A stretch of 64,000 nucleotides of DNA. Origin: Piscinibacter defluvii. GTDB lineage: Bacteria; Pseudomonadota; Gammaproteobacteria; Burkholderiales; Burkholderiaceae_C. Made by a program: the position numbers and the translations under genes. The notes beneath the pieces were generated by a model, which was not told the DNA's origin, did no database searches, and saw only the letters and a list, made by a program, of their open reading frames with translations. Within the stretch, counting starts at the first letter, position 1. Each line of letters starts with the position of its first letter. Positions 9,090-18,352 of this stretch are shown here, piece after piece. The stretch spans positions 62,001 to 126,000 of the forward strand of contig NZ_RCHJ01000017.1 in assembly GCF_004011805.1 (NCBI RefSeq). Reading direction: 5' to 3'.

Positions 9090-10006
9090 GCGATTTTGTT
9101 TCGAGCGGCTGGGCGATCTACGTCGCCGCGGCCACGGTGGTCAGCATCATCGCCTGCCTGGCGCTGCTGATCATCGCGGCGCGGCGCCGCGTGATGGCCG
9201 CGGACAACAGCACGGGCCACGTCTGGGACGTCGACCTGAAGGAGCTGAACAACCCGCTGCCGCGCTGGTGGATGGGCCTGTTCGTCATCACCATCGTCTT
9301 CTCGGCGCTCTACCTGGCGCTGTTCCCGGGCCTGGGCAGCATGGCCGGCGTGTTCAAGTGGAGCAGCGCCGGGCAGTACGAGGCCGAACAGGCCAAGGCG
9401 CAGGCCGCGATGGCGTCGGTGTACGCGAAGTTCAACGACATGAACGCCGAGCAGCTCGCCAAGGAGCCGCAGGCGATGGCCATCGGCGAGCGGCTGTACA
9501 TCAACAACTGCGCCGCCTGCCACGGCTCAGACGGCAAGGGCAGCAAGGGCTTCCCGAACCTGACGCTGCCGGTCGAATCGCGCCTGGCCACCGACAGCTT
9601 CGAGTCCGTCAAGGCGACCATCGCCAACGGTCGCGCCGGCGTGATGCCGCCCATGGCCGCGGCCGTGGGTTCCAGCGAGGACGTGCGCAACGTCGCCAAC
9701 TACGTGCTGAGCCTGGCGGGCAGCCCGCACAACGCGATCGCGGCACAACTGGGCAAGGCCAAGTTCGCCGCCTGCGCCGCCTGCCACGGGCCGGACGGCA
9801 AGGGCATGAAGGCCCTGGGCGCGCCCAACCTGACCGACAAGGTCTGGCTGCACGGCTGGGGCGAGGAAGCGGTGATCGCCATCGTCACCAACGGCAAGAA
9901 CAACGTGATGCCGGCCCAGGCCTCGCGCCTGACGCCCGAGCAGATCCACGTGCTCGCCGGCTACGTCTGGAACCTGTCGCAGAAGACGGTTGTCGCCGCG
10001 CAGTAA
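9086..10006 (+). CDS. ccoP: cbb3-type cytochrome c oxidase subunit III (di-haem c)
   Basis: Di-haem cytochrome c, the entry point for electrons. 306 aa. Seen: an N-terminal helix, the segment HVWDVDLKELNNPLPRWW found in CcoP proteins, a second helix (MGLFVITIVFSALYLALFPG), and two haem motifs, CAACH at 142-146 and CAACH at 230-234. The last gene of ccoNOQP, 9 bp before ccoG. Confidence 0.97.
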   Translation: MSDFVSSGWAIYVAAATVVSIIACLALLIIAARRRVMAADNSTGHVWDVDLKELNNPLPRWWMGLFVITIVFSALYLALFPGLGSMAGVFKWSSAGQYEAEQAKAQAAMASVYAKFNDMNAEQLAKEPQAMAIGERLYINNCAACHGSDGKGSKGFPNLTLPVESRLATDSFESVKATIANGRAGVMPPMAAAVGSSEDVRNVANYVLSLAGSPHNAIAAQLGKAKFAACAACHGPDGKGMKALGAPNLTDKVWLHGWGEEAVIAIVTNGKNNVMPAQASRLTPEQIHVLAGYVWNLSQKTVVAAQ

Positions 10007-10015
10007 CATCGATCG

Positions 10016-11473
10016 ATGACCGAGCCCGCCGTCCGCGGTGCCACGTCGGGCGGCGGCGACGCCGCCGTCGAGGTGGTGTCGCTCTACCAAGCGCAGCAGA
10101 AGATCTACGCCCGCGCCGTGACCGGCTGGTTCGCCGGCTGGCGCTGGGCCCTCGTCTGGCTCACCCAGCTCGTCTTCTACGGGCTGCCGTGGCTGAGCTG
10201 GAACGACCGCCAGGCCGTGCTGTTCGACCTGGGAGCCCGGCGCTTCTACATCTTCGGGCTGGTGCTTCACCCGCAGGACTTCATCTACCTCACGCTCCTG
10301 CTGATCGTCTCGGCCTACGGCCTGTTCCTGTTCACCGCGGTGGCAGGTCGCTTGTGGTGCGGCTACGCCTGCCCGCAGACGGTCTACACCGAGATCTACA
10401 TGTGGGTCGAGCAGAAGTTCGAGGGCGACCGCGCCAAGCGCATGAAGCTCGACGCCTCGCCCTGGAGCGGCGAGAAGCTGCTGCGCAAGGGCGGCAAGCA
10501 AGCGGCGTGGATCGCCATCGGGCTGTGGACCGGGTTCACCTTCGTCGGCTACTTCACCCCGGTCAAGCAACTCTGGGCCGAGGCGTTCACGCTCGGCTTC
10601 GGGCCCTGGGAATGGTTCTGGGTGCTGTTCTACGGCTTCGCGACCTACGGCAACGCCGGCTTCATGCGCGAGCAGGTCTGCAAGTACATGTGTCCCTACG
10701 CGCGCTTCCAGAGCGCGATGTTCGACAAGGACACGATGATCATCAGCTACGACGAGTCGCGCGGCGAGCCGCGCGGGTCGCGCCCGAAGTCCATGCCGCA
10801 CGCGGCGCTGAAGGACGCGGGCAAGGGCGAGTGCATCGACTGCACGCTGTGCGTGCAGGTCTGCCCGACCGGCATCGACATCCGCAAGGGGCTGCAGTAC
10901 GAGTGCATCGGCTGCGCGGCGTGCATCGACGTCTGCGACAGCGTGATGGACAAGATGAACTACCCGCGCGGGCTGATCCGCTACGCGACGCAGAACGGCA
11001 TCAAGAACCACTGGACCCGCGCCGAGATGCTGCGCCGCGTGCTGCGGCCGCGCGTGCTGATCTACACCGGCATCCTGGTGGCCATCGTGGCCGCCTTCGG
11101 GGCCAGCCTGGCCTTGCGCAGTCCGTTCCGCGTCGACGTGGTGCGCGACCGTGGCGCGCTGGCGCGGCTGGTCGAGGACGGACGCATCGAGAACGTGTAC
11201 CGGCTGCAGCTGATGAACGCCACCGAGTCGCCGCAGCAGTACCGCATCGAGGTCGAGGGCATCCCGGGCATCCGCCTGGCCAGCCCGGCCGAGGTGCAGG
11301 TGGGCGCCACCGAGGCGCGCTGGGTGCCGGTGGCGGTGCAGATCCCGCCCGAGGCGGCCGCCTCGCTCGGGGCCGGCGCGCACGCCATCCGCTTCGAGAT
11401 CAAGCGCCAGGCGGGGCACGATGCCGGCCAGGCCGAGGTGCACGAGAAGTCGACCTTCGTCGTGCCGCGCTGA
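10016..11473 (+). CDS. ccoG: Cytochrome c oxidase accessory protein CcoG (FixG), iron-sulfur
   Basis: CcoG is a membrane ferredoxin-like protein implicated in copper reduction during cbb3 assembly. 485 aa. Seen: several membrane helices; a polyferredoxin block with GYACPQTVYTEIYMW; and two 4Fe-4S motifs, CIDCTLCVQVCPTGIDIR and CIGCAACIDVCD. The C-terminal periplasmic Ig-like domain begins at about residue 385. It continues the cco operon. Confidence 0.96.
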   Translation: MTEPAVRGATSGGGDAAVEVVSLYQAQQKIYARAVTGWFAGWRWALVWLTQLVFYGLPWLSWNDRQAVLFDLGARRFYIFGLVLHPQDFIYLTLLLIVSAYGLFLFTAVAGRLWCGYACPQTVYTEIYMWVEQKFEGDRAKRMKLDASPWSGEKLLRKGGKQAAWIAIGLWTGFTFVGYFTPVKQLWAEAFTLGFGPWEWFWVLFYGFATYGNAGFMREQVCKYMCPYARFQSAMFDKDTMIISYDESRGEPRGSRPKSMPHAALKDAGKGECIDCTLCVQVCPTGIDIRKGLQYECIGCAACIDVCDSVMDKMNYPRGLIRYATQNGIKNHWTRAEMLRRVLRPRVLIYTGILVAIVAAFGASLALRSPFRVDVVRDRGALARLVEDGRIENVYRLQLMNATESPQQYRIEVEGIPGIRLASPAEVQVGATEARWVPVAVQIPPEAAASLGAGAHAIRFEIKRQAGHDAGQAEVHEKSTFVVPR

Positions 11474-11499
11474 GACGCAAGGAACCACAAGGACTGCCC

Positions 11500-11772
11500 A
11501 TGAACGACACGACCGCGCGCACTGCGCCGAACGAACGGCCCTCGCTGCCCTGGTGGCGCTCCGGCATGGTCTGGCTGGTGATCGCCGGCCCGGCCGCGGT
11601 GGTGGTGGCGAGCCTGATCACCGCGGCGGTGGCCTGGACGCACGTCGACCCGATCGTCACCGCCAACGGCCGCTTCGGGCCCAACGACGACGTCGCCACC
11701 CCCCGCGACCCCAAGGATCCGCTCGCGCCGGCGCAGAAGGCGCGCAACCACGCCGCGACGCCGGCGCAGTGA
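11500..11772 (+). CDS. ccoH: Small membrane protein in the CcoH/FixH position
   Basis: 90 aa, 26 bp after ccoG. Seen: an N-terminal PWWRSGMVWLVIAGPAAVVV segment with one membrane helix, then a hydrophilic tail ending in charged low-complexity sequence. Position and the WWRxGxxWLVIAGP pattern fit the short FixH-like protein found after ccoG in Burkholderiales. It is much shorter than classical FixH, so the symbol is given from context. Confidence 0.65.
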   Translation: MNDTTARTAPNERPSLPWWRSGMVWLVIAGPAAVVVASLITAAVAWTHVDPIVTANGRFGPNDDVATPRDPKDPLAPAQKARNHAATPAQ

Positions 11773-12053
11773 ACGAGGCGGAGGCGAGAGGCGTGAAGCA
11801 GCGTGCCCTGACGATCCTCTGGCCGTCCTTCCTGATGGCCGGCGTGCTGGAGATGCTCGTGTTCGTGGTGGTCGACCCGAGCGAGCTGCGCTGGTTCGGC
11901 GGCGAGGCCGTGCAGCTCTCGCGCCAGGGTGTCTACACGGTGACCTTCCTGATCTTCTGGGCCGTCATCTCGCTGTCCGGCGCGCTGACCGCGCTGCTGG
12001 GCATGAGCGCCGACGAACTCAACGAGGACCGCGGCCGCCGCTGGCCGCGCTGA
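11769..12053 (+). CDS. Hypothetical two-helix membrane protein at the end of the cco operon
   Basis: 94 aa from a GTG that overlaps the previous stop codon by 3 bp; an internal GTG eight codons on is an alternative start. Seen: two clear membrane helices (ILWPSFLMAGVLEMLVFVVV and VYTVTFLIFWAVISLSGALTALL). No catalytic motif. The tight coupling to the ccoH-like gene and placement just before the convergent fnr suggest a role linked to the cbb3 oxidase, but I do not recognise a function. Confidence 0.7.
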   Translation: MNEAEARGVKQRALTILWPSFLMAGVLEMLVFVVVDPSELRWFGGEAVQLSRQGVYTVTFLIFWAVISLSGALTALLGMSADELNEDRGRRWPR

Positions 12054-12081
12054 CGGGCAGGGCGCCGCGCCGGGCGCGCGC

Positions 12082-12882
12082 TCAGCAGGCGGTGTGGTTG
12101 ATCAGCTGGCGCAGGCCGGCCTGGTCGATGATGCGGATGTGGCGCTGCTTCACCTCGAGCAGGCCTTCGTCCTGGAACTTCGAGAAGGTCCGGCTGACGG
12201 TCTCGAGCTTCAGGCCGAGGTAGCTGCCGATCTCCTCGCGCGTCATGCGCAGGATGAGCGACGAGGACGAGAAGCCACGTGCCTGCAGGCGCTGCGTCAG
12301 GTTGAGCAGGAAGGCGGCGAGGCGCTCCTCGGCGCGCATGCTGCCCAGCAGCAGCATCATGCCGTGGTCGCGCACGATCTCGCGGCTCATGATCTTGTGG
12401 AACTGGTGCTGCAGCGCGGTGAAGTCGCGCGACAGCGCTTCGAGCTGGCCGAACGGGATCACGCAGACCTGCGAGTCCTCCAGCGCGACGGCGTCGCAGT
12501 TGTGTCGGTCGTGGCTGATGCCGTCCAGGCCGAGCAACTCGCCGGCCATCTGGAAGCCGGTGACCTGGTCGCGCCCGTCCTCCGAGGAGACGCACGTCTT
12601 GAAGAAGCCGGTGCGCACCGCGTAGAGCGACTGGAAGGCGTCGCCGGCACGGAACAGCGCATCGCCGCGCGGCACCGAGCGGCGCTTGGCGACGAGCGCG
12701 TCGAGCCGCTCCATGTCGGGTTCGGACAGGCCCACCGGCAGGCACAGCTCGCGCAGGTTGCAGTTCGAGCAGGCGACCTTGAAGGCCTCGGCACGGATCG
12801 GCACGACACCGTCCGCGCACGGGCGCATGGCCGACCGGCTGTCGGGATCCTGGGCGGGCAGGGGCTGGGTATTGGTGTTCAT
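12082..12882 (-). CDS. fnr: FNR-family transcriptional regulator (oxygen-sensing)
   Basis: CRP/FNR-family activator that senses oxygen through a 4Fe-4S cluster. 266 aa from the ATG at 12882; the frame continues upstream but without protein-like sequence. Seen: the four cluster cysteines C38, C41, C47 and C97; a cyclic-nucleotide-type sensor domain; and a C-terminal helix-turn-helix with the recognition element ETVSR, which binds TTGAT-type FNR boxes. It faces the cco operon and is divergent from hemN; one FNR box lies between them. Confidence 0.95.
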   Translation of the reverse strand: MNTNTQPLPAQDPDSRSAMRPCADGVVPIRAEAFKVACSNCNLRELCLPVGLSEPDMERLDALVAKRRSVPRGDALFRAGDAFQSLYAVRTGFFKTCVSSEDGRDQVTGFQMAGELLGLDGISHDRHNCDAVALEDSQVCVIPFGQLEALSRDFTALQHQFHKIMSREIVRDHGMMLLLGSMRAEERLAAFLLNLTQRLQARGFSSSSLILRMTREEIGSYLGLKLETVSRTFSKFQDEGLLEVKQRHIRIIDQAGLRQLINHTAC

Positions 12883-12941
12883 GGTCCTGTCGTGACGCCG
12901 CTCAACGTGATTCATTGTGCGCACGCCGACCTGACCCAACG

Positions 12942-12955
12942 TTGATGACCGTCAA
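12942..12955. promoter_or_regulatory. FNR box between fnr and hemN
   Basis: TTGAT-GACC-GTCAA matches the FNR consensus TTGAT-N4-ATCAA at nine of ten positions. It lies 60 bp before the fnr start and 35 bp before the hemN start, so it could serve autoregulation, hemN activation, or both. Its distance suits hemN better if the transcription start is very close to the gene. Confidence 0.7.
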
Positions 12956-12989
12956 GGTGCGATGTCGGTGCGGCGGCACAGTGCAGGTC

Positions 12990-14396
12990 ATGCTGACCGA
13001 GACCATTGGCCCCGTGATCACCGAGGAGTTGCTGCGCCGCCTCGACGTGGCGGGGCCACGCTACACCTCCTACCCGACCGCCGACCGCTTCGTCGACGCC
13101 TTCGGGCCCGCCGATTACATCCAGGCGCTGCAGCAGCGCAGCCAGGGGCCGGGCCTGATCGGCGGTGGCAGCCCGCTGTCGGTCTACGTGCACATCCCGT
13201 TCTGCGAATCGCTGTGCTACTACTGCGCGTGCAACAAGGTGGTCACCAAGCATCACGAGCGTGCCACGGAGTACCTGGACGCGCTCGAACGCGAGATCGA
13301 CCTGCACGTGGCGCAGCTCGGCCGGGGGCGCCCGGTGTCGCAGCTGCACTTCGGCGGCGGCACGCCGACCTTCCTGAGCGATGCCGAGCTGACGCGGCTG
13401 ATGGGCAAGCTGCGCGATGCGTTCCGCGTGGCGCCGGGCGCCGAGACCTCGATCGAGGTCGACCCGCGCACCGTCGACGAGGCGCGCCTGCAGCACCTGG
13501 CGAGCCTCGGCTTCAACCGCCTGAGCTTCGGCGTGCAGGACTTCGACCCGGCCGTGCAGCAGGCGGTGCACCGGGTGCAGAGCCGCGAGAGCGTGGCGGC
13601 GCTGATGACGGCAGCCCGTCGGCTCGGCTTCGAGTCGACCAACGTCGACCTGATCTACGGCCTGCCGCGCCAGTCGCCCGAGTCGCTCGCGCGCACCGTG
13701 CAGCAGGTGGCGGACCTGCGGCCCGAGCGCATCGCGCTCTACTCGTACGCGCACCTGCCGGCGCGCTTCAAGCCGCAGCGGCGCATCGACGCCACGGCCC
13801 TGCCGAAGCCGGAGGACAAGCTGCGCATGCTCTCGGGTGCCATTGCCGGCTTCGTCGGCCACGGTTACCAGTACATCGGCATGGACCATTTTGCGTTGCC
13901 GGGTGACGCGCTCGCCGCGGCCAAGCGCCAGGGCCGGCTGCACCGCAACTTCCAGGGCTACAGCACCCAGCCGGATTGCGACCTGATCGGTCTCGGCGTC
14001 TCGGCGATCGGCCGCATCGGCGCGACCTACAGCCAGAACGCCAAGACGCTGACCGAGTACTACGACGCGCTGCAGCAAGGCCAGTTCCCGGTGGTGCGCG
14101 GACTCGCGCTGACCCGCGACGACCTGCTGCGCCGCGCCGTGATCATGGCCATCATGTGCCAGGGTCGGCTGGATTTCGAATCGGTCGCGCTGGCGCACCT
14201 GGTCGAGCCGAAGCAGTACTTCGCCAACGAACTGGAACAGCTGCGCCGGCTCGAGCAGGACGGCCTGGTCGAGCTCGAGCCCGAGGCGGTGCAGGTGACG
14301 CCGCTGGGCTGGTACTTCATCCGCAGCGTGGCGATGGTGTTCGACCGCCACCTGCAGGCCGATCGCGCGCGGGAGCGGTTTTCGCGCATCATCTGA
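12990..14396 (+). CDS. hemN: Oxygen-independent coproporphyrinogen III oxidase
   Basis: Radical-SAM enzyme that converts coproporphyrinogen III to protoporphyrinogen IX without oxygen, supplying haem for the cbb3 oxidase under low oxygen. 468 aa from the ATG at 12990 (MLTETIGPVITEELL), which gives normal length. Seen: the radical-SAM cluster motif C72-x3-C76-x2-C79, then C81; YTSYPTADRF at the N-terminus; and QLHFGGGTPTFL. Preceded by an FNR box. Confidence 0.96.
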   Translation: MLTETIGPVITEELLRRLDVAGPRYTSYPTADRFVDAFGPADYIQALQQRSQGPGLIGGGSPLSVYVHIPFCESLCYYCACNKVVTKHHERATEYLDALEREIDLHVAQLGRGRPVSQLHFGGGTPTFLSDAELTRLMGKLRDAFRVAPGAETSIEVDPRTVDEARLQHLASLGFNRLSFGVQDFDPAVQQAVHRVQSRESVAALMTAARRLGFESTNVDLIYGLPRQSPESLARTVQQVADLRPERIALYSYAHLPARFKPQRRIDATALPKPEDKLRMLSGAIAGFVGHGYQYIGMDHFALPGDALAAAKRQGRLHRNFQGYSTQPDCDLIGLGVSAIGRIGATYSQNAKTLTEYYDALQQGQFPVVRGLALTRDDLLRRAVIMAIMCQGRLDFESVALAHLVEPKQYFANELEQLRRLEQDGLVELEPEAVQVTPLGWYFIRSVAMVFDRHLQADRARERFSRII

Positions 14397-14399
14397 AGG

Positions 14400-15098
14400 A
14401 TGAACGCCGCCCTCGCCACGACTGCGCTGCTGATGGGCCTGGCCGGTGCGCCGCATTGCGCCGCGATGTGCGGCCCGGCCTGCGCCGGCGTGCTGCGCGG
14501 CTGCGGCGGCTCGGCGGGCTCGACCCTGGCCTTCCACGCCGGCCGGCTGGCCAGCTACGCCGCCGGCGGTGCGCTGGCGGCCGGCAGCCTCGCCTGGCTG
14601 GCCACGCAGGGCCCGCAGGTGGCGGTGCTGCGGCCGTTGTGGACCCTGCTGCAGGTGGCCGCGGTCGCCCTCGGCCTTTGGCTGCTCTGGCGCGGGCGAC
14701 AGCCGGCCTGGATCGAAACCATCGGCACGCGCCTCAGTCGGCCCGCCGCCACCGGTCGGGTGATCTGGCTGCACGCGCCGGCACGCGCCGGAGCGGCGGG
14801 GGCCCTGTGGGTCGCCTGGCCTTGCGGCCTGCTGCAGTCGGCCCTGGTGGTCTCGGCGCTCGGCGGTTCGGCGCTCGGCGGTGCGACGCTGATGCTGCTG
14901 TTCGGTGCCGGGTCGGCGCTCGGCCTGTGGCTCGGGCCCGCGCTGTGGCTGCGCCTGGCCGGGCGGCATGGCGAACTGGCCCAGTCGGCCGCCGTGCGCC
15001 TGGCCGGCGCGCTGCTGGCGCTGGCGTCGGGATGGGCCCTGTGGCACGGCATCGCCAGCGCGATGGGCGGCGATTACTGCCTCGTGCCCGGCGCCTGA
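14400..15098 (+). CDS. Sulfite exporter TauE/SafE-type membrane protein of the cco cluster
   Basis: 232 aa, about six membrane helices, 3 bp after hemN. Seen: LMGLAGAPHCAAMCGPACAG near the N-terminus, the H-C-x3-C pattern of the UreH/TauE-like proteins that commonly accompany cbb3 oxidase genes. A role in metal handling for oxidase assembly is likely from context; the transported substrate is unknown. Confidence 0.8.
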   Translation: MNAALATTALLMGLAGAPHCAAMCGPACAGVLRGCGGSAGSTLAFHAGRLASYAAGGALAAGSLAWLATQGPQVAVLRPLWTLLQVAAVALGLWLLWRGRQPAWIETIGTRLSRPAATGRVIWLHAPARAGAAGALWVAWPCGLLQSALVVSALGGSALGGATLMLLFGAGSALGLWLGPALWLRLAGRHGELAQSAAVRLAGALLALASGWALWHGIASAMGGDYCLVPGA

Positions 15099-15163
15099 AA
15101 TCGAAGCCCGCGCAAGGCCCGCGCAGGGCCTCGGGCGTCAGTCACCCGACAGGCACGCTCGAC

Positions 15164-15169
15164 TAGAAT
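15164..15169 (+). promoter_or_regulatory. Probable -10 element of icd
   Basis: TAGAAT sits in a CTAGAATCC context 49 bp before the icd start. No good -35 box is visible, so the assignment is tentative. Confidence 0.4.
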
Positions 15170-15218
15170 CCGGGCCGGTTCCGACACCGAAACTCCCAGC
15201 GCAAAGCGCCGCAGCCCC

Positions 15219-16478
<1,260 letters not shown>

Positions 16479-16509
16479 CCTCGCTCCACGGCGTCTCATG
16501 ATGCCCCGT

Positions 16510-16551
16510 AAGCCCCTGATTTTGTTGAAGAAATCAGGGGCTTCGTCTTTT
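16510..16551 (+). terminator. Rho-independent terminator after icd
   Basis: A perfect 13-bp inverted repeat (AAGCCCCTGATTT / AAATCAGGGGCTT) with an 8-nt loop is followed by CGTCTTTT. It probably marks the last unambiguous chromosomal feature before the ICE. Confidence 0.88.
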
Positions 16552-16675
16552 CAGCACGTCTCACGGCAGACCACGAAATCCCGCCATTTTGGAGGGGAAA
16601 TTGACGGGAGACGGGGCCCGAAACGGCCCAAATTCCTCCACTTGGAGGTGGCTGAAAAGTGTCGGGAGACGACGC

Positions 16676-17941
16676 ATGCGACTGAGCAACTACACCCTCA
16701 CGCCCACTCGGATCAACAACGCCAAGGCGAAGGCGCGGCTCTACAAGCTAAGCGATGGCGGGGGGCTTTTCGTCGAGGTCAGCACGACCGGCCAGAAGAC
16801 CTGGCGCTACCAGTACCGATTCGCCGGCAGCCGCCGAGACGTCAAGATCGGGCGATACCCGGAGATCGGGGTGGCCGACGCCCGGGCGCGGCACTTCGAA
16901 CTCAGGTCGCTCTTGGAGCGAGGGGTAGACCCCGCCGAAGTTCGTCGCCAGGAGACTGCGGAGCGTCGGCAGCAGGCGAAGGACAGCCAGCCCGCTGCCG
17001 ACCAGTTCGAGGCGTTCTCCCGGCGCTGGATCCGGGAGCGCCTGATGACCAGGTCCGAGACCTACCGGAACCAGATCGAGTCCCGGCTCGAGCGCTTCGT
17101 ATGGCCAGCGATCGGCGAGAAGCCGCTGGGCGGCGTCCGGCCCGCCGACGTGCTCGCGATCATCGAGGACTTGAGAGGAACGCCGAAGACGGCGGAGGGC
17201 GTCAGGCAACACATCCAGCAGATCTACAACTACGCGATCCAGAAGCTGCTCGTCGAGGTCAACCCGGCCTTGCCACTGCGAGGCGTCATCGAGGTGCCTG
17301 CTGCCGAGCACCACCGGCATTTGACCGAGCCAGAACTCGGAGCCTTCTGGCGGTCGGTGGCGAAACAAGGTGCGCACTTCGTGACCATCGCTGCCACACG
17401 GATGCTCATGTACACGATGTGCCGCAAGTCAGAGGTGCTGCGCTCTCGGTGGCGCGAGTTCGATCTAGAGCGGGCCCAGTGGGACATCCCGGCCGAGCGC
17501 ATGAAGATGAAGGCGCCGCACCGTGTCTACCTGTCCCGGCAGGCACTCGAACTCCTCGGGCTGCTGAAGGCATTCGGCTCCGAACCGCAGGCCTACGTGT
17601 TCCCGTCGGTTCTTCGTGCGGCGGTGCCGCTCGGCGACGCTACGCTGAACCACTTCTTCAAGCGACTCGACTTCGGCGTTCCGGACTTCTCGCCCCATGG
17701 GACCCGAGGTACGGCGGCGACCTTGCTCCGCGAGCACGGATTCAGCCGCGAGGTGGTCGAGCTGCTTCTGGCGCATGCCGAGCGAAACAAGGTGACGGCC
17801 GCATATCACCATCACGAAATGGCGGACGAGCGGCGGCGCGCGCTCCAATACCTGGCGGATCAGATCGATCGATTGGCCAGCGCATCCGTCGCTGGCTCAA
17901 CGGTGTCTTCTGACGGTCGTGAGCACTGCGTGACCGCATGA
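16676..17941 (+). CDS. int: Tyrosine recombinase / integrase with N-terminal arm-binding domain
   Basis: Site-specific integrase. 421 aa from the ATG at 16676, preceded by CGGGAGA; the longer open frame upstream is not protein-like. Seen: an N-terminal DUF4102-type arm-binding domain (LYKLSDGGGLFVEV, WRYQYRFAGSRRDVKIGRYP), a SAM-like core-binding domain, and catalytic residues R250, K279, H341-x-x-R344, H367 and Y377. All catalytic positions are intact. Its location at the 3' end of icd suggests the attachment site lies in or just after icd. Confidence 0.93.
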   Translation: MRLSNYTLTPTRINNAKAKARLYKLSDGGGLFVEVSTTGQKTWRYQYRFAGSRRDVKIGRYPEIGVADARARHFELRSLLERGVDPAEVRRQETAERRQQAKDSQPAADQFEAFSRRWIRERLMTRSETYRNQIESRLERFVWPAIGEKPLGGVRPADVLAIIEDLRGTPKTAEGVRQHIQQIYNYAIQKLLVEVNPALPLRGVIEVPAAEHHRHLTEPELGAFWRSVAKQGAHFVTIAATRMLMYTMCRKSEVLRSRWREFDLERAQWDIPAERMKMKAPHRVYLSRQALELLGLLKAFGSEPQAYVFPSVLRAAVPLGDATLNHFFKRLDFGVPDFSPHGTRGTAATLLREHGFSREVVELLLAHAERNKVTAAYHHHEMADERRRALQYLADQIDRLASASVAGSTVSSDGREHCVTA

Positions 17942-18046
17942 AGCGACTTGGGGATGCGGATGTTGCAGTCAAGCAACGTCTACAACGCCGGCTTTGGCAG
18001 TACCCTGATGCTGCAATTTCTTCCACTGAATCGCGGGAGGCTCGAC

Positions 18047-18352
18047 TTGCGACTGGCTCTCTTCCTTGCGATCGTCGCGGCGGGTGCAATCGCAGGCTTC
18101 GCAACCGGCAGCGGTGAGGACAGTGCGACAAGGCTTGTTCTCGCCGGTGTCGGCGCGTTGATCGGCGCTGCGATCGCCGGAGCGGTACTCAAGCTCGGAG
18201 GCATCAAGGGATCAAACACGTATACAGGAGGCGCGATTCCAGGTTCCGGCGTGACTTCCGAGGACCTCGCGGCCAACTATTGGCGTGACAAGGGACACCC
18301 ACCCTTCATGAAGCCTCCTGAGGGGGACCCGCCATCTCGCGGGCCCGATTGA
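18047..18352 (+). CDS. Hypothetical small glycine-rich membrane protein
   Basis: 101 aa from a TTG at 18047, chosen because a strong Shine-Dalgarno (GGGAGG) lies 6 bp before it; the frame is open back to about 17948. Seen: two hydrophobic segments (LALFLAIVAAGAIAGF and LVLAGVGALIGAAIAGAVL) of glycine-zipper type, then a hydrophilic tail rich in Gly and Pro. It is convergent with traG and ends one base before the traG stop. Function unknown. Confidence 0.55.
   Translation: MRLALFLAIVAAGAIAGFATGSGEDSATRLVLAGVGALIGAAIAGAVLKLGGIKGSNTYTGGAIPGSGVTSEDLAANYWRDKGHPPFMKPPEGDPPSRGPD

Noticed and set aside
9001-11772. A very long plus-strand frame crossing ccoP and ccoG
   Set aside because: Only its last 90 codons (11,500-11,772) are a gene; the rest overlaps ccoP and ccoG in another frame and is Arg-rich low complexity.
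16479-16676. A tRNA or tmRNA gene as integration target next to the integrase
   Set aside because: The conspicuous hairpin is a terminator; no cloverleaf, anticodon arm or CCA end is present.
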